Of a stretch of 64,000 bases of DNA, positions 12,201 to 23,600 are shown piece after piece. Source of the stretch: Dasyornis broadbenti (lineage: Eukaryota > Chordata > Aves > Passeriformes > Dasyornithidae); NCBI GenBank assembly GCA_013397935.1, contig VZRN01011461.1, positions 764,611 to 828,610 on the forward strand. Direction: 5' to 3'. A model generated the notes under the pieces. The model ran no database searches and had not been told where the DNA came from. It saw only the letters and a program-made list of their open reading frames with translations. How positions within the stretch are numbered: position 1 is the first letter of the stretch; every line of letters begins with the position of its first letter. The position numbers and the translations under genes were made by a program.

Positions 12201-13704
12201 AGGCTTCCTGCCCTCTGCTGAGCTGCTCTTGGAAGGAATCACAGCTCCTGGCCTTGCACGAGCTATGACAGGTACAATCCAAGATTTTCCATGTTCCTGT
12301 GTCTAAGGGCTCACCCACAGGGCCCTGGCTGTGACATGTGGCAGTCCTGGACGGGTGGCTTTGTGCTGAGCTCTGTGCAGCTCAGTGCTGGAGAGCAAAG
12401 GCACTTGTCAGGAGCTGTGCCTAAGCCTGCAATGCATACCCAGGGCTCCAACTGAAATGATTTACACCTTTCATTATGGAGCTATGTGTGTCCTGCTTTT
12501 CCCATTTTACATTTAGGAGAAAATCAAAGCCTTTGGCATTTTGATTCTGATGCCATCACTTTGGATCCTTTGCTGCTGTGTTTAATTGACAGATATTGTA
12601 GTAACTATCACAAATATCATTGTGGGAAAGATCTGTTAGTATTGTTGGATCTACTCCAGGATTAAACTCTGAGCACCCTACTCAGTGTGTCAGTGATTTG
12701 CTGCTTGGTTGGGTTTGGGGAGTGGTTGACATTTTTAAAGCAGTCTAACTCATTACATTAATGAATGTGTTGCCCACTGCACAATCCTTGTATCCTAAAA
12801 TATGTGTTTTAAAAGGAAAAATAAAAATAGGAGATAAAAAAGGAGTAAGAAAATGACTTACCTGCAGGCCTATGTACATGGCAGGACTGGAAAGACCAAC
12901 CTTAAACTCCTGTTCTATATTCCCCAGTACCAAGACACTACATGCTAAAGATATTTCTCCATAATCATATAATCTTTCCCCAAATGCCTCTAATAGTGCT
13001 GGTAAACTTATTTCACTGAGCAGCTTTTCTTACTCTCTGAACAACTTTAAAATAAGAGGTTTTAATCAAACCTGTTATTATTTTCTGTTATCATCCTTAC
13101 CCTGCTTCTTTTGGTGGTGTTAGTTCTGACCAATGTGACTAATTTCTTATTTAGCCATTTCTGTGCTACAAAGCTTTTACATAATCAGTTATTATAATCT
13201 GTACAGAACTTTTATTGAAGTATTTCAGAGCCTTTTTGGTGGGAGATAGGTTTATTATTATGAAAACTATTTTTATACTAATTTAGACATCAACTAATCT
13301 CATTTATTCAAGTAAGGTAGTAAGATTGAATTATGTTTCTATAAATTTTCCGTGCTTTCTTGGGAATGCATGAATTGTTTGGAACCTTTTGTCATCATTG
13401 TTTTGCTCAGACAAAATGTATTATGGTAAATTTACTGCTTTGTACCGTGCTGTGTTTCTTAATACTCTACCATATGATGTTTAGCTTGATTGAAAAGGGA
13501 ATTATTTTTCTGTATGTAGTAACATGATACTGCAGCTAAGCAACCCTTGAACATGGTGAGAGATGTGGCACTGCTTGAAGAGAGCGTGAAGCTCAATTTG
13601 CTTCTGGTTCTGTTTGCCGAAGAGACAACGGGCCTGGCACCACTCAGGAGGGTATTAATTGCCATAATGTTGGTCACCTGGGCCTGATTATCCAATTAGA
13701 CTTT
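9207..13704. other. Unique noncoding stretch
   Basis: No gene or transposon recognised. A pyrimidine-rich run ending in TTCTTCAG near 11596 resembles a splice acceptor, but the bases after it give no recognisable protein and no paired exon is visible. The rest is ordinary AT-rich DNA. Confidence 0.5.
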
Positions 13705-13729
13705 AAAAAAAAAAAAAAAAAAAAAAAAA
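13705..13729 (+). repeat. Poly(A) tract of 25
   Basis: Twenty-five consecutive A residues. It could be a retroposed tail, but no polyadenylation signal sits close upstream and I found no matching target duplication. A plain mononucleotide repeat is the safer reading. Confidence 0.9.
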
Positions 13730-13899
13730 TCCAGTTATTCTTCTACCTACCCACCTTGTCTGAAAGGGTACAGGGACCCCGGGAAGGGAAGGCAGAGCTA
13801 AAAGCCTTCCTGCAGCTGAGGGAAATGATGGTCACTCCTGTCCCCTCATCCACAAACGCTGTCATTTAATTGTAGAAATCAACTGGGATGATCAGGCAC

Positions 13900-14185
13900 C
13901 ATTCGCTGAATTTATTGGCTTGGAAGAGCCCTCTGAGATCTGAGTCCAGCCCGGGAGCCATCCCCACCATGGCAACCAGCCCAGAGCACTGAGGGCCACA
14001 GTCCGGCCTTCCTTCAACACCTCCTGCAATGGTGAATTCCCACCCACCCACCTGGGCAGCCCATTCCAATGGCTAATTCCAGCCACTCTTTCTGGGGAGA
14101 AATTCTTCCCAATTTCCACCCTAGACCTCCCCTGGTGCAGCCTAAGGCTTTGTCCTGTGTTCAGCCTCGGCCAGGCCTGGGTGGG
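13900..14185 (-). mobile_element. CR1 LINE 3' end fragment
   Basis: The plus strand carries the reverse complement of a CR1 3' region: TTGGAAGAGCCCTCTGAGAT, GAGTCCAGCC, CACCTCCTGCAATGGTGA, CTGGGCAGCCCATTCCAATG, CTTTCTGGGGAGAAATTCTT and CTAGACCTCCCCTGGTGCAG follow in the standard order. This segment lies just downstream of the reverse-transcriptase domain and is the part most often kept in 5'-truncated avian copies. It runs directly into the tandem array at 14186. Divergence is moderate, so the insertion is not recent. Confidence 0.9.
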
Positions 14186-14570
14186 CTGTTCCTGATCGGG
14201 AACACCTCAGTGTCCAGGTGTCCCTGCAGGCCCTGTCACCATTGTCTGAGGGAATCTGTCATTCCTGATCGGGAACACCTCTGTGTCCAGGTGTCCCTGC
14301 AGGCCCTGTCACCATTGTCTGAGGGAATCTGTCGTTCCTGATCCTGATCGGGAACCCCTCTGTGTCCAGGTGTCCCTGCAGGCCCTGTCGCCATTGTCTG
14401 AGGGAATCTGTCGTTCCTGATCCTGATCGGGAACACCTCTGTGTCCAGGTGTCCCTGCAGGCCCTGTCACCATTGTCTGAGGGAATCTGTCGTTCCTGAT
14501 CCTGATCGGGAACACCTCTGTGTCCAAGTGTCCCTGCAGGCCCTGTCACCATTGTCTGAGGGAATCTCAC
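14186..14570. repeat. Minisatellite, 73-79 bp unit, about 5 copies
   Basis: The marker CCTGATCGGGAAC recurs at 14191, 14264, 14343, 14422 and 14501, giving periods of 73, 79, 79 and 79 bp. Each unit also contains GTGTCCAGGTGTCCCTGCAG and CCATTGTCTGAGGGAATC. The last three junctions carry a doubled CCTGAT hexamer that the first lacks, which accounts for 73 versus 79. The array starts where the CR1 fragment ends. Open frames run through it on both strands because the unit lacks stops; I do not consider them coding. Confidence 0.95.
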
Positions 14571-16859
14571 TCCTGCCTGGCCTTGGCCAAGCCCCAGGGT
14601 GTGAAGTGGAGCTGAGGAGCCTCTGTCCCCATGGTGGCTGCTCCTGACCCCTCAGGTGTTGCCAGGGCACAATCCCTGCTCCTGGCACAGGTGACCCGAG
14701 TTTGGGGTGGTTGTCCTGGCCAGGCTCCCTCTCTCCCTCCCAGCTGGGCTCCCTCTTCCCAGGGACGGAGCCCTAACAGCTGCAGGGTTTGGGCAATGAA
14801 CCCACAGGTGCTTCCAGTCAGCCAGGATTAGCTCCAGGTTCCCTCAGGTTCCCTGAGGCTCTGGATGGGCAGCACAGGGCCAATTTTGGGATCTCTGCTC
14901 TTTTTCTACTCTTTTTGTCAAGTTGTGATCATAGCCTTTTTGTTCTCTTACCCTCTACTTGTCGTTTCCCGTTCAGGTAGAAGCTGCTCAGGGCCTGTTT
15001 CTCTGGTTTTGAACATCTAGCACTGAATGTGCAGAGAGCCTCTGCCTTTAGGGGCTGCTGAAGTGTCTGTGAGAGCATCCAGCTGCTTCCACCAGCTGAC
15101 AGCGCTGCCCCAAGGCTCTGTCAGCTCCCTGCTGTTGAGGACTAGCAGCCTGCAGGACAGGGACATGGTGGGACTTGTCCAAGATGATATGGATGCAAAT
15201 GGATTTCTTAGGCTGTGGCTTCTTGGGGGCTTTGTCTCTTCAAGCAGTGGTGGCAAGTTAGGCTTTAAAGCCATTGCCCTAATAGTATATGTTGATACAG
15301 CTGCAGAAGAAAGAGCTTGCGATTTACGTAGGCTGATGTGTGAAAAATAAAGTATTCTCCCGGTTGCCCATATTAGTATTGAATTAACTTGCCTCATTCC
15401 GTAATCAACTTCTTTACTTGTAACTTTGGGAGTGTGAGATGAAGAGCTGGTTGTAAATAATGCAGTGCAGGTGCCCGGGGATCAGATCCTGGACTCTACA
15501 GAGCTTTTAAAGTTCAGCTCTGCTCTGTCAGCTGGACTTCCCAATGCTGAGTGGATTTACATTCTTTTCGCTTTATTTGAATCTTGTAAGGTGGGAGCAC
15601 ATTCAAAAGTCTGAAAACGCCCAGTAGTGCTGTGGTGTTTTTGTCACTCTGTGTATTTGCAGTATGTTTGGTATCTACCAATGTGCCAGTAGAGATTTGG
15701 TCCCGTTTGCTTCTCCCACCAATATTTATGTGTATTAAGGCACTGTTATGGTCCAGATGTCAAATGTCGAGGAATTGCCAGTTATTGCTGTAAGTCGAGC
15801 TGATGGAAAGGAAGGCTGAGGGCTGATGTGTTAGATTTTTCTTTGACTTATTTCAGGAGTCTGAGGGCCACAGGTGTCTTTCTCTTAAGAGCTCAACGTT
15901 TCCATCTTAATGCATGAAGGAAGCTCTCTTGGGAATTAATTATCCTGAGTATCACAAAGGTCTGGGAGACTGCAGTGTTAATGAGCATGAAAACTAGACA
16001 GACTTCCTGAAAAAAGTCAGAAGCAGCAGCAGTTACCTTTGACAAGTTCACAAATAAACCATTCTTAACGTGCAAGGCAAAACTGCCGTGTCAAATCTTC
16101 TCCAAGTAAGTTGCTGTGATTTATAGGATTTGAAACCCTAGGAAAATGTTCTGTGAAAGAAGATTACATCCTCCAAATTATGTCATCTTCTGAATTTGAG
16201 AAAAAGGTTTCAAGATATGTATGAGGTCTCTGATAAATTGCTACATTTACTTAACCTTGAGGCCTGGGTGATCTGCAGTGTCTCGGGCAAGAAGAAGCCG
16301 TAAGTCTTGGCAATCCTTGGAGGAACCTTTGTATTTCATGACTTTGGAAATTTAAGAAGCAGGAGTGTATCTAAATTTATTCTTTTCGGTCACCAAAGGA
16401 GCATGCAGTGTAAGAGAAACGGTGCCCCTGATTAATTGCATCATCATTTGATAACAGGATGTAATTAGCACATTTGAGTAAGGGCAGTGATAGTGGCAGC
16501 TGTTATTTACAAAGGACAGCGTGTGCCCCAGTGCTCTAATCTGTCATGAAATTATTGTGGAACTCTCTCCTCTCCCTCCCTCCGCACTGGCATTTTGTGC
16601 TGTGAAACAGACCCCTATTTGTTCCACCAGGTAAAATTAATTTTGTGCTTGCTTATTGGACTGACCTGAGACAGTGTTATTCATTAATCTCTTATTGAAT
16701 TAAAAAAGCTTGGTTTAACATTTACTGAAAAAGTGCACCTTGGTCGTATCTGTGAAACAGGATTGAAGTGAAAAAAAGCCCAAAAAACTGTGCTGTTGAC
16801 TTTCCATTAATTTTGGTGCACATTCCTGGAAAACACTTCCAAATGGAGCCCTCTGAGGT
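14571..16859. other. GC-rich then AT-rich noncoding stretch
   Basis: From 14571 to about 14880 the DNA is GC-rich and may be decayed flank of the CR1 or array, but I cannot place it. From there on it is unique. Two overlapping open frames on opposite strands at 15017-15397 resemble nothing known. A motif-dense AT-rich segment at about 16430-16690 is discussed in the findings. Confidence 0.45.
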
Positions 16860-17190
16860 CCGTCTTGGAGCTGTGAGGTTTAATACCCTTGTCAGTGATC
16901 TGCAGGAGGTGATGCAATGCATCCTCATGGATGTTACGGCACTGCATGACACCAGATTTGGGGTGCAGGTAATGAACTCAAGGACTGTCTTTCAGAGGAA
17001 AAGGAGAATGGTCCCTCTGGGTAGAGGGGAAAAAATAAAAAATATCATTGTAAGAAAAATTAGGCATTGGAAGAAGTTGTCCAGAGAGTGTTTGGAATCT
17101 CATGCTTGGGGGCTTCAAAGATCTTCTTGTTCTGACCCTGCTTTTGGTTGCAGAGTTCCCTTCTGACCGGAATGATTTCATCTTTGGAAG
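16860..17190 (+). pseudogene. Decayed CR1 LINE fragment: end of reverse transcriptase plus 3' region
   Basis: In one plus-strand frame the translation reads GAVRFNTLVSDLQEVMQC and then ALHDTRFG. This parallels the CR1 ORF2 stretch with a G-x-V-L-F-N-I-F core, a following acidic helix and the F-A-D-D-T-K-L-G active-site box. The two catalytic aspartates of that box are not preserved as a pair, so the polymerase is dead. Further on, GGCATTGGAAGAAGTTGTCC and GACCCTGCTTTTGG correspond to the region after the reverse transcriptase and to the 3' end, so a large internal deletion joined the two parts. Divergence is high, implying an old insertion. The family is inferred from remembered consensus patterns; a library search would settle the subfamily. 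Confidence 0.7.
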
Positions 17191-19789
17191 TCCTTGGAAA
17201 GAGTCACGAATCCCTGCTGGATTAATTTTTGTCTGATATGTGAATGAAGCAAAGTAGTTTAGGCTCATCTCATCTCCCTACTTACATTTTGACTGCCAGA
17301 TACTGATAAGTCCAGAAATTTGTAACGTTTTTTGGAAGTTGGACACTTCTTAGCTGCAGTTATTTTTAATCAAAGTTTCTAAGCAAACCCATAAACTTGT
17401 CTGGCAGACTCCCTCCTGATGATATAAGCTTCTTAACTGTAATCCAGATTTTTAATAAAACCATGGCCAAATATATCTCTTGAAGGATTTTTTTTTTTTT
17501 TTTAACCAGTGCTTGTGTGCTGTTGGTGCCTCCCAGGTGTGATATTAATCCCAATTTACTGTAGTTAATAAATTCACTGATTTCATAGGTATTAATTGCA
17601 ACAGCAGCATGAGAGGCTCTTGATAATTGCAGAATATTCATTATTCAGTTCTCTCTTTGCCTCTCGAGCTGCGTGTGTTTGTGCAAGACTTTCATTTTAT
17701 TCTGTGCAAGAGGCAGAGTTAAAACAGCAAAGGCCTCACTCCATTTGGTCAATCCACAGCTCATTCCCATTTGGTATTTCCAACCCTGAGTTTAATGTGA
17801 AATGTTCACGCCAGTACACTAAATTGCTTTTAAACACTCAAAGAACACTTTTTTCAAGAAAATGTCTTTTACAACAATTAGGGGTTTGATGGGTGAATAG
17901 TAAAATGGGTATTTAATGGGAGGGTTTTTTATTATTCTAATAAAGAGAAGGAGTTTTCAATAATAATGCTCCATCAGTAAAATCACTGTAAGTTCTGTGA
18001 AAGTTAAATTGGAACAAGCATGACAAGAGTTGTTAAAGGTGTATGAAAGGATGGTCTGAACTGCTAGCAGACACTAATGGAAAATAAAAGCAGTAGCTTT
18101 CTACACACAAAAGATAATGTATAAAATTATAAAATCATACAGGAAGAGAGAAATGGGTTGGCTGTTGGAACATTTTAGCAGAGTAGTTGGTGATATGGAA
18201 AAGATGTTTCATGGATGTGTTTATTTAGTGAAATCCTTCACTCAGAAATCCAATACAAGAGACAACTTAAACCTGAATTTTAGGTATATGTTAAATTCAG
18301 CTTATTTCAACTGAGTGTAATATCTTGCCCGATTGAGGGCCCAGTTGTCTGCATTTTATAGTCAAATATTAGGATTAATTCAGCCAACTAGATTCCATTA
18401 TTTGACACTTTAGAGCCCTAATCCTGTTTAACTTTCAAAATATTGTTCACTAGTCATTTGTCTGCATCCAGAGGACTTGGTTTGCTCTTGTGTGCAGTGA
18501 GAAGAAAACAAAACTCTGAGGTGTAACTTCATTAAATTTGAAGTGGGGAAAACCACGTGTGGCTACAGCCACAAAATTTTGTACTTCTGAATTTTGAATT
18601 CCGTGAACTTAGGAACTCGTGTCAAACACGCAGCGAGCGCATGGTATTTGATTCTTGTGTAGCGATGTGAAAATGGTATTTTAAAGAATCTTGGGTCTGT
18701 TTTTCTCCTGTGAGAAGCCACAGACTGACTGCTCTGTGCTGATAATAAGAAAAAGACTAAACTGACAGGCTGCTCTATCTTTTCATCTTCAAAGTGCTCC
18801 GTTATGGGCAGAGCTGTGCAAACAGCTGTGACCTCTCGCTGTCCCTGGCTGATGAAGGCAGGCTGTAAACACAGGTTTCAGACCACAGACTGCAGCGAAT
18901 GATGAGAACTGCATTCTTCTTCCCCAAAGTCAGTGGTGTTGGCAAGGGGCAAGGTCTGCGTGTTGCTCCACCTCTGCATAGCACTGATATTTGTTACTGC
19001 AACACTGAGAAAAACAACCAAGAATCCCAGCTTGATTCTTGGGGGCTTTTCCAATTCCAAATGAATGGCCTCATACCCAGGGAAGTTGCTGGGCAATCCC
19101 CCTGTGAGCCAGTTTACAGCATTTAAGACACAAGAAGGAGCACAGTAATTGCAAACCTGTCTCGAAACGAACCCCAAAATGAAGGGAACCAACCCAAAAG
19201 GGCACAGAGAGCTTTCTGGTGGCACAGGTGGGCTTCTGATGCTTCACACATTTCCAGAGGCATATTTTGATACAGTTGAGTTTTAAATGCAGATTGCTTT
19301 AATAATGATGGAAACGCCTTAAATGCCTGAGATCCGTTAACAATAAAATTGGAAACAACAGATCCTGGTCCCAAGAATCATTAATAACAATGTGCATTGG
19401 CAAGGTTCAGCTTGTATACGCAGAGCATAAATTTGACAGGAAGGGTGAGCCCATGCCTGTTTCAATAACTATTATTCATGAAACATTACTTTCCTGCTTT
19501 TCAGTTATGTTTTACTGATAGCACAGCTTTTTTTTTGATCAGCGCTCCAAGTTTCAAGACATTTTTGTTTGCTCTTGAATTAAGACCTGCTTAACAGTTT
19601 GTTCTGGGGAATCAGACCTCTCTAGAGTATTTTCCTTTGGGATAAGTCTTGTTGTTTTAAGTAAATGAGCTTTCGTGTGTGTCAGGAAGACTGCGCAGTG
19701 ACATCTCTGCAGAAACTGATTTAAAGGGAAGGAATTATTACAATTGCAGATTCATAATGCTGGCTTCGTGATTTACTGAGCGGGGCACT
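17191..19789. other. Unique noncoding stretch
   Basis: No gene recognised. It contains a 16-base T run at 17488-17503. Open frames are short and lie on both strands. Confidence 0.5.
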
Positions 19790-19945
19790 GAGCTGACAAA
19801 GACCTGGATTCTCTCTGCTCTCCTGCTGCTGCTCTGCTCTGTGTCCTTGAGCAAGTCCCTTCCTCACACTTGGTTTGTCCTGTCTGCTTAGATTATGAGC
19901 CCATCAGACCATGGGCTGCCTCCTGCCATGTGTCTGAGCAGTGGC
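19790..19945 (+). mobile_element. Ancient MIR-like (CORE) SINE fossil
   Basis: The order CCTGGATTCTCTCTGCTC, TGTGTCCTTGAGCAAGTCCC, TTCCTCACACTTGGTTTGTCC and GATTATGAGCCCATCAG matches the body of MIR-type tRNA-derived SINEs (CCTGGCTCTGCC, TGTGACCTTGGGCAAGTCAC, CTCAGTTTCC, GATTGTGAGCC). These predate the split of birds and mammals and survive as sparse, heavily mutated copies in birds. No intact pol III promoter remains. The match is clear in order but weak in identity. Confidence 0.5.
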
Positions 19946-20330
19946 TGGAGCAGCGCTGGCTCCGTGCTCTCAGCCAGGGCTTCTGAGCACAACAAAAGCC
20001 TCAGAACACGTTGTCTGTGCTTTTACAACCAATGGATTGAAGCTGCTGAGTTGGAACATAAAGATGCTGAGTTAAGGTGGGGAAAACAGTGGCAATCTGG
20101 TTTGTTGGAGGCACAGCATTTTTAGGATGTGTGGTGTACCCTGAAATCCTGGAGATAGCTAAGGGTTGGCTCCACTGGAGGGAGCCAGGTCACTGGCACT
20201 TTGTTAACAATATTTGATCTTGTAGTATCTGAATTGTCAAGTGAGAGATGAATAAATTCTTGGTCTGTAGGCCTGCTCAGTCGGCTGTTGAGATATCTGA
20301 AAACCATTTTTCTATTTTTGTTTCAATAAC

Positions 20331-20630
20331 ATGGAGTCACAGACTGGTTTGGATTGGAAGGGATCTTAAAAATCAGGGACCAGTTCCACCCCTGCCATGG
20401 GCAGGGACACCTTCCACTGTCCCAGGCTGCTCCAAGCCTTGTCCAGCCTGGCCTTGGACACTGCCAGGGATCCAGGGGCAGCCACAGCTGCTCTGGGCAC
20501 CCTGTGCCAGGGCTTCACCACCCTCCCAGCCAGGAATTCCTTCCCAATATCCCATCTAACCCTGCCCTCTGGCAGTGGGAAGCCATTCTCTCTGTCACTC
20601 TTGTAAAACATCCCTCTGGAGCTTGACATA
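20331..20630 (-). mobile_element. CR1 LINE 3' end fragment, songbird-type
   Basis: The plus strand is the reverse complement of a CR1 3' end. AGTCACAGACTGGTTTGGAT opens it, followed by TTCCACCCCTGCCATGGGCA, GGGACACCTTCCACTGTCCC, TCCAGCCTGGCCTTGGACAC, GGGCACCCTGTGCCAGGGCT, AATTCCTTCCCAATATCCCA and GTAAAACATCCCTCTGGAGC. All blocks are in the standard order without large gaps. It is 5' truncated. It is the least diverged CR1 copy in the window and therefore the youngest. Frames of up to about 100 codons cross it on both strands and are not genes. Confidence 0.93.
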
Positions 20631-23600
20631 TCTGGAACTGTCAGATACGAACAGCAGGGACTCCTGCACTAACACTACAGTTATTGAGGGATCCCAGAAC
20701 ATGGTTTGTTTTATCCCTTTTTGTGAAAGAATCGAAATTAGAGTTCAGAAACGGAATGATCATTTAAGAAAACCATTTTTTTTTAAAATCACTTTCTGCT
20801 CATTTTGGTGTGGGTGGTGGAGGGCAGTAAGAGGAAACAAAGCAACGAATGAAGATGCAATTGAAGATCACGAATGTAATTATTTTAACAATTATAAGTC
20901 TCTAAGTCATGTGACTTTGAAACAAAGGAGTAATGTAGATTTTCACTTTTACTCTGAGCAAGAAAATTCATGTAGATCTGTGATTGTTGATACTGGGTGT
21001 GGTGGGACCTGATGGGGTGGGATCCCTTTGCTGCTCCCTGTTACTTCCTATCCTTTTTAGTTCAAGATTTTTCTTCTTTCTTGCCTTGTTTCCCCCCACC
21101 CCTTTTCTTTGATCTGCTGAAGAAATGTAATCTTTTGAGCCTTTCTCAAAGAAAATGGAGCTAATATAGCTGTATTTAATATCAAATACAATCGCAAAGA
21201 CAGCAGCCTGCTGTACATTGAAAGCACAGTCATTTGTGTGCCTGCACCTCTGTGCGTGGCTGTTAGATTTGCAGGGTTATAGATGAGAATATATGAGGCA
21301 GCTTCAGGACAGTAGATGAAATACAGCTATAATTGTCTCTGATCAATTGGAACAATGTAGGTCAAGTAGAAACTGCATTTTTGAGCTTTCTCATCTTGTC
21401 TTCTGCCTTTGTCTAGTACAGTGTAGCTTGAAAGGAAAAAAAAATCAAAACAGCACAAAGCCAACCCTCTTAAAAATATTCATTCAGCTTGCAGAGAAAT
21501 GAAGCTTTTTCTCAGCTTCTCCTGATAGTCTGAATTTATATTGTTGATATCACTTCTTCTTATATTTTCATTGTTTCATCTCTCCCTGTGTTTGCTAATC
21601 TGGAACCCACTTAAACTGTAATAATTGTTGCATTTCAAATGAGAATCCAGCTGCTATCCAGAACTATGGCTTTCTCCATGGTTACCTGGCATGTCTGGCT
21701 TGGAACTTCATTGTGTTGCTTCATTTCCTAAGTCATAACCATTGACGACATCGATGGCACGAAATTATGTCAGAATATGCTGTAACTACAGCAGCAGCAG
21801 CTGCTGAGGGCTGTGGCTCAATTTTATTCGTATTTATGGCACTGTCAGTCCTCATTAACTCCAGCACCTTGCTGAAGGCTGACATATGTAAATCTGTACA
21901 TGTGTTATTAATTCTGCATCCAGCCATGCACTCAGATGAACGGGTGTGAGGGAGGTGTCACAGACACACTTCAGTCATCCCTGCCAGGACAAACTGGGGG
22001 GAGATGTTACGACATGGCAGCACTGGTTTGCTCAGGCTGTGTTTATTTGAACAGCTAGGCAGGCTGCAGGAGGAGGAAGAATCAGTTTCTTTCAGATCTT
22101 CTCCAGTTTTGCAGTTTAAAAAGAAAATTTGTGTGCAAAAAAGCTTGCATTGAAATTGGTCCCTCCCACAGTGCAGAAGGTCTTTGGACCTTCTGAGGTG
22201 GTCAGATATTTGGACAACCCAAATATCCCTCAGCATTTTAACTTTGAAAAGAACACGATCTAATACCCTCAGTTTCTTTGCTTTCAGCTTTTGATAGATC
22301 CCATTTCTCTCCAAAGCAACAGCCTGATAGGGCATGAATACATTTCATATGTCTTCTTCGTGGGATGCAAGAACTATGAATTCTTTCTGCACCAGCGTGC
22401 ACCTGCACCTGATTTCCTCCATGCTTTGCAGCCGTCTCTGAGTAAAATGCTGCATCTTTCAATGCAAATGTGTGGTGCCTCAAGCAGCTGGGGTCTGATA
22501 CAGGTTGGTGCCCTGAAGGTGCTGCTGCAAAACAAACACTGAGCAACAAGGGGAGTAAGGAGAGGAGAAAATGTAGTTGCCTGTAATATTTGACATCTCT
22601 CGGTCTGAGTTATGTGAGGCAGCAAACTGCTGATGAGATTTATTAGATGGCAAACTGCAGCTGAGTTGTTTAAACATCCCACAGTCTACTATAAAACAGC
22701 TGCAGGAAGGTTGCTGCTTTTGAAGTGCTGCAAATTTGTAAGCAGAAAAATGTGTGTTTTCTTCCTTTACACCTCTGGCAGCCCTGGGAAGGAAGGCAGT
22801 CTGGTTTCTTCAGCTGGCGCACCCTTGCCTGGCTCCTTGAGGTACCTGAGCCAAGGCCAGGCTGAGCTCTCCCAGAAGGCTGTGAAAGCTGGATTATTGT
22901 TTCCATCTCATCTGACCCTGGTGTTATGTTGATGGAAGCCATCCCTGCTGAAGGGAGATTTGTCCTACGCTTGGAATAGGGTGGTTTATTTCTTACAGGA
23001 CTTTCTGAGCACCTCCAGCGGGGCCCCTGAGGAATGTGGATTCCCAGGCGATGAGGGATCCTGCCGTGGATGCATGGGCAGGCTGGTAGGAAGGGTGGTT
23101 TATGGCTGTGCCATGGAACATCAGCACGGTGTCAAAGTCTCAGTAGCTGTCACTGTGTGTGATGTGAATCCTGGCATCACCTTCAGGGATGATCCTTGTC
23201 TTTCCTGGAGCTTGGTTACGGGTTTAACTTGAAGTGAATGATAAATCCAAAAGGACTTGTGGAGAGGAAGGAGCCTGGCTGTGATATTCCTGGCCAAATC
23301 CTTCCCTAAATGCATGATTTCGGTGACAAGATAGCAAGTTACATCAGATTTTTGAAGCTTCTCAGTCACTTGACAGAAGTGATTAAAAGGTCTGCTCTGA
23401 TTAGTGTAACTGCCCATTTTGTAATTAAATTCCCAGAAAGCTCATGCTATGGATTTATTGGATTTACCAGCCTGGCCCCTGGGTAGGTGCTGGTGTGGGG
23501 TCAAACGGTCCAGCAAAGGTGCTTTGTTCTGCAGGGGGGAATCAATTAATTCTGCCAGCTCTGAGGAGGAGATTGAAGTTACCTGTGTTGTGTTTCATGG

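Noticed and set aside
14236..14688. Several repetitive frames on the minus strand as a tandem-repeat protein
   Set aside because: They only read through the 79-bp minisatellite. Since 79 is not a multiple of three, the translation changes frame at each unit, so no repeated protein motif is maintained in phase.
22174..22195. MicroRNA precursor
   Set aside because: The 9-bp stem with a 4-base loop does not extend; microRNA hairpins need about 25-30 paired bases.
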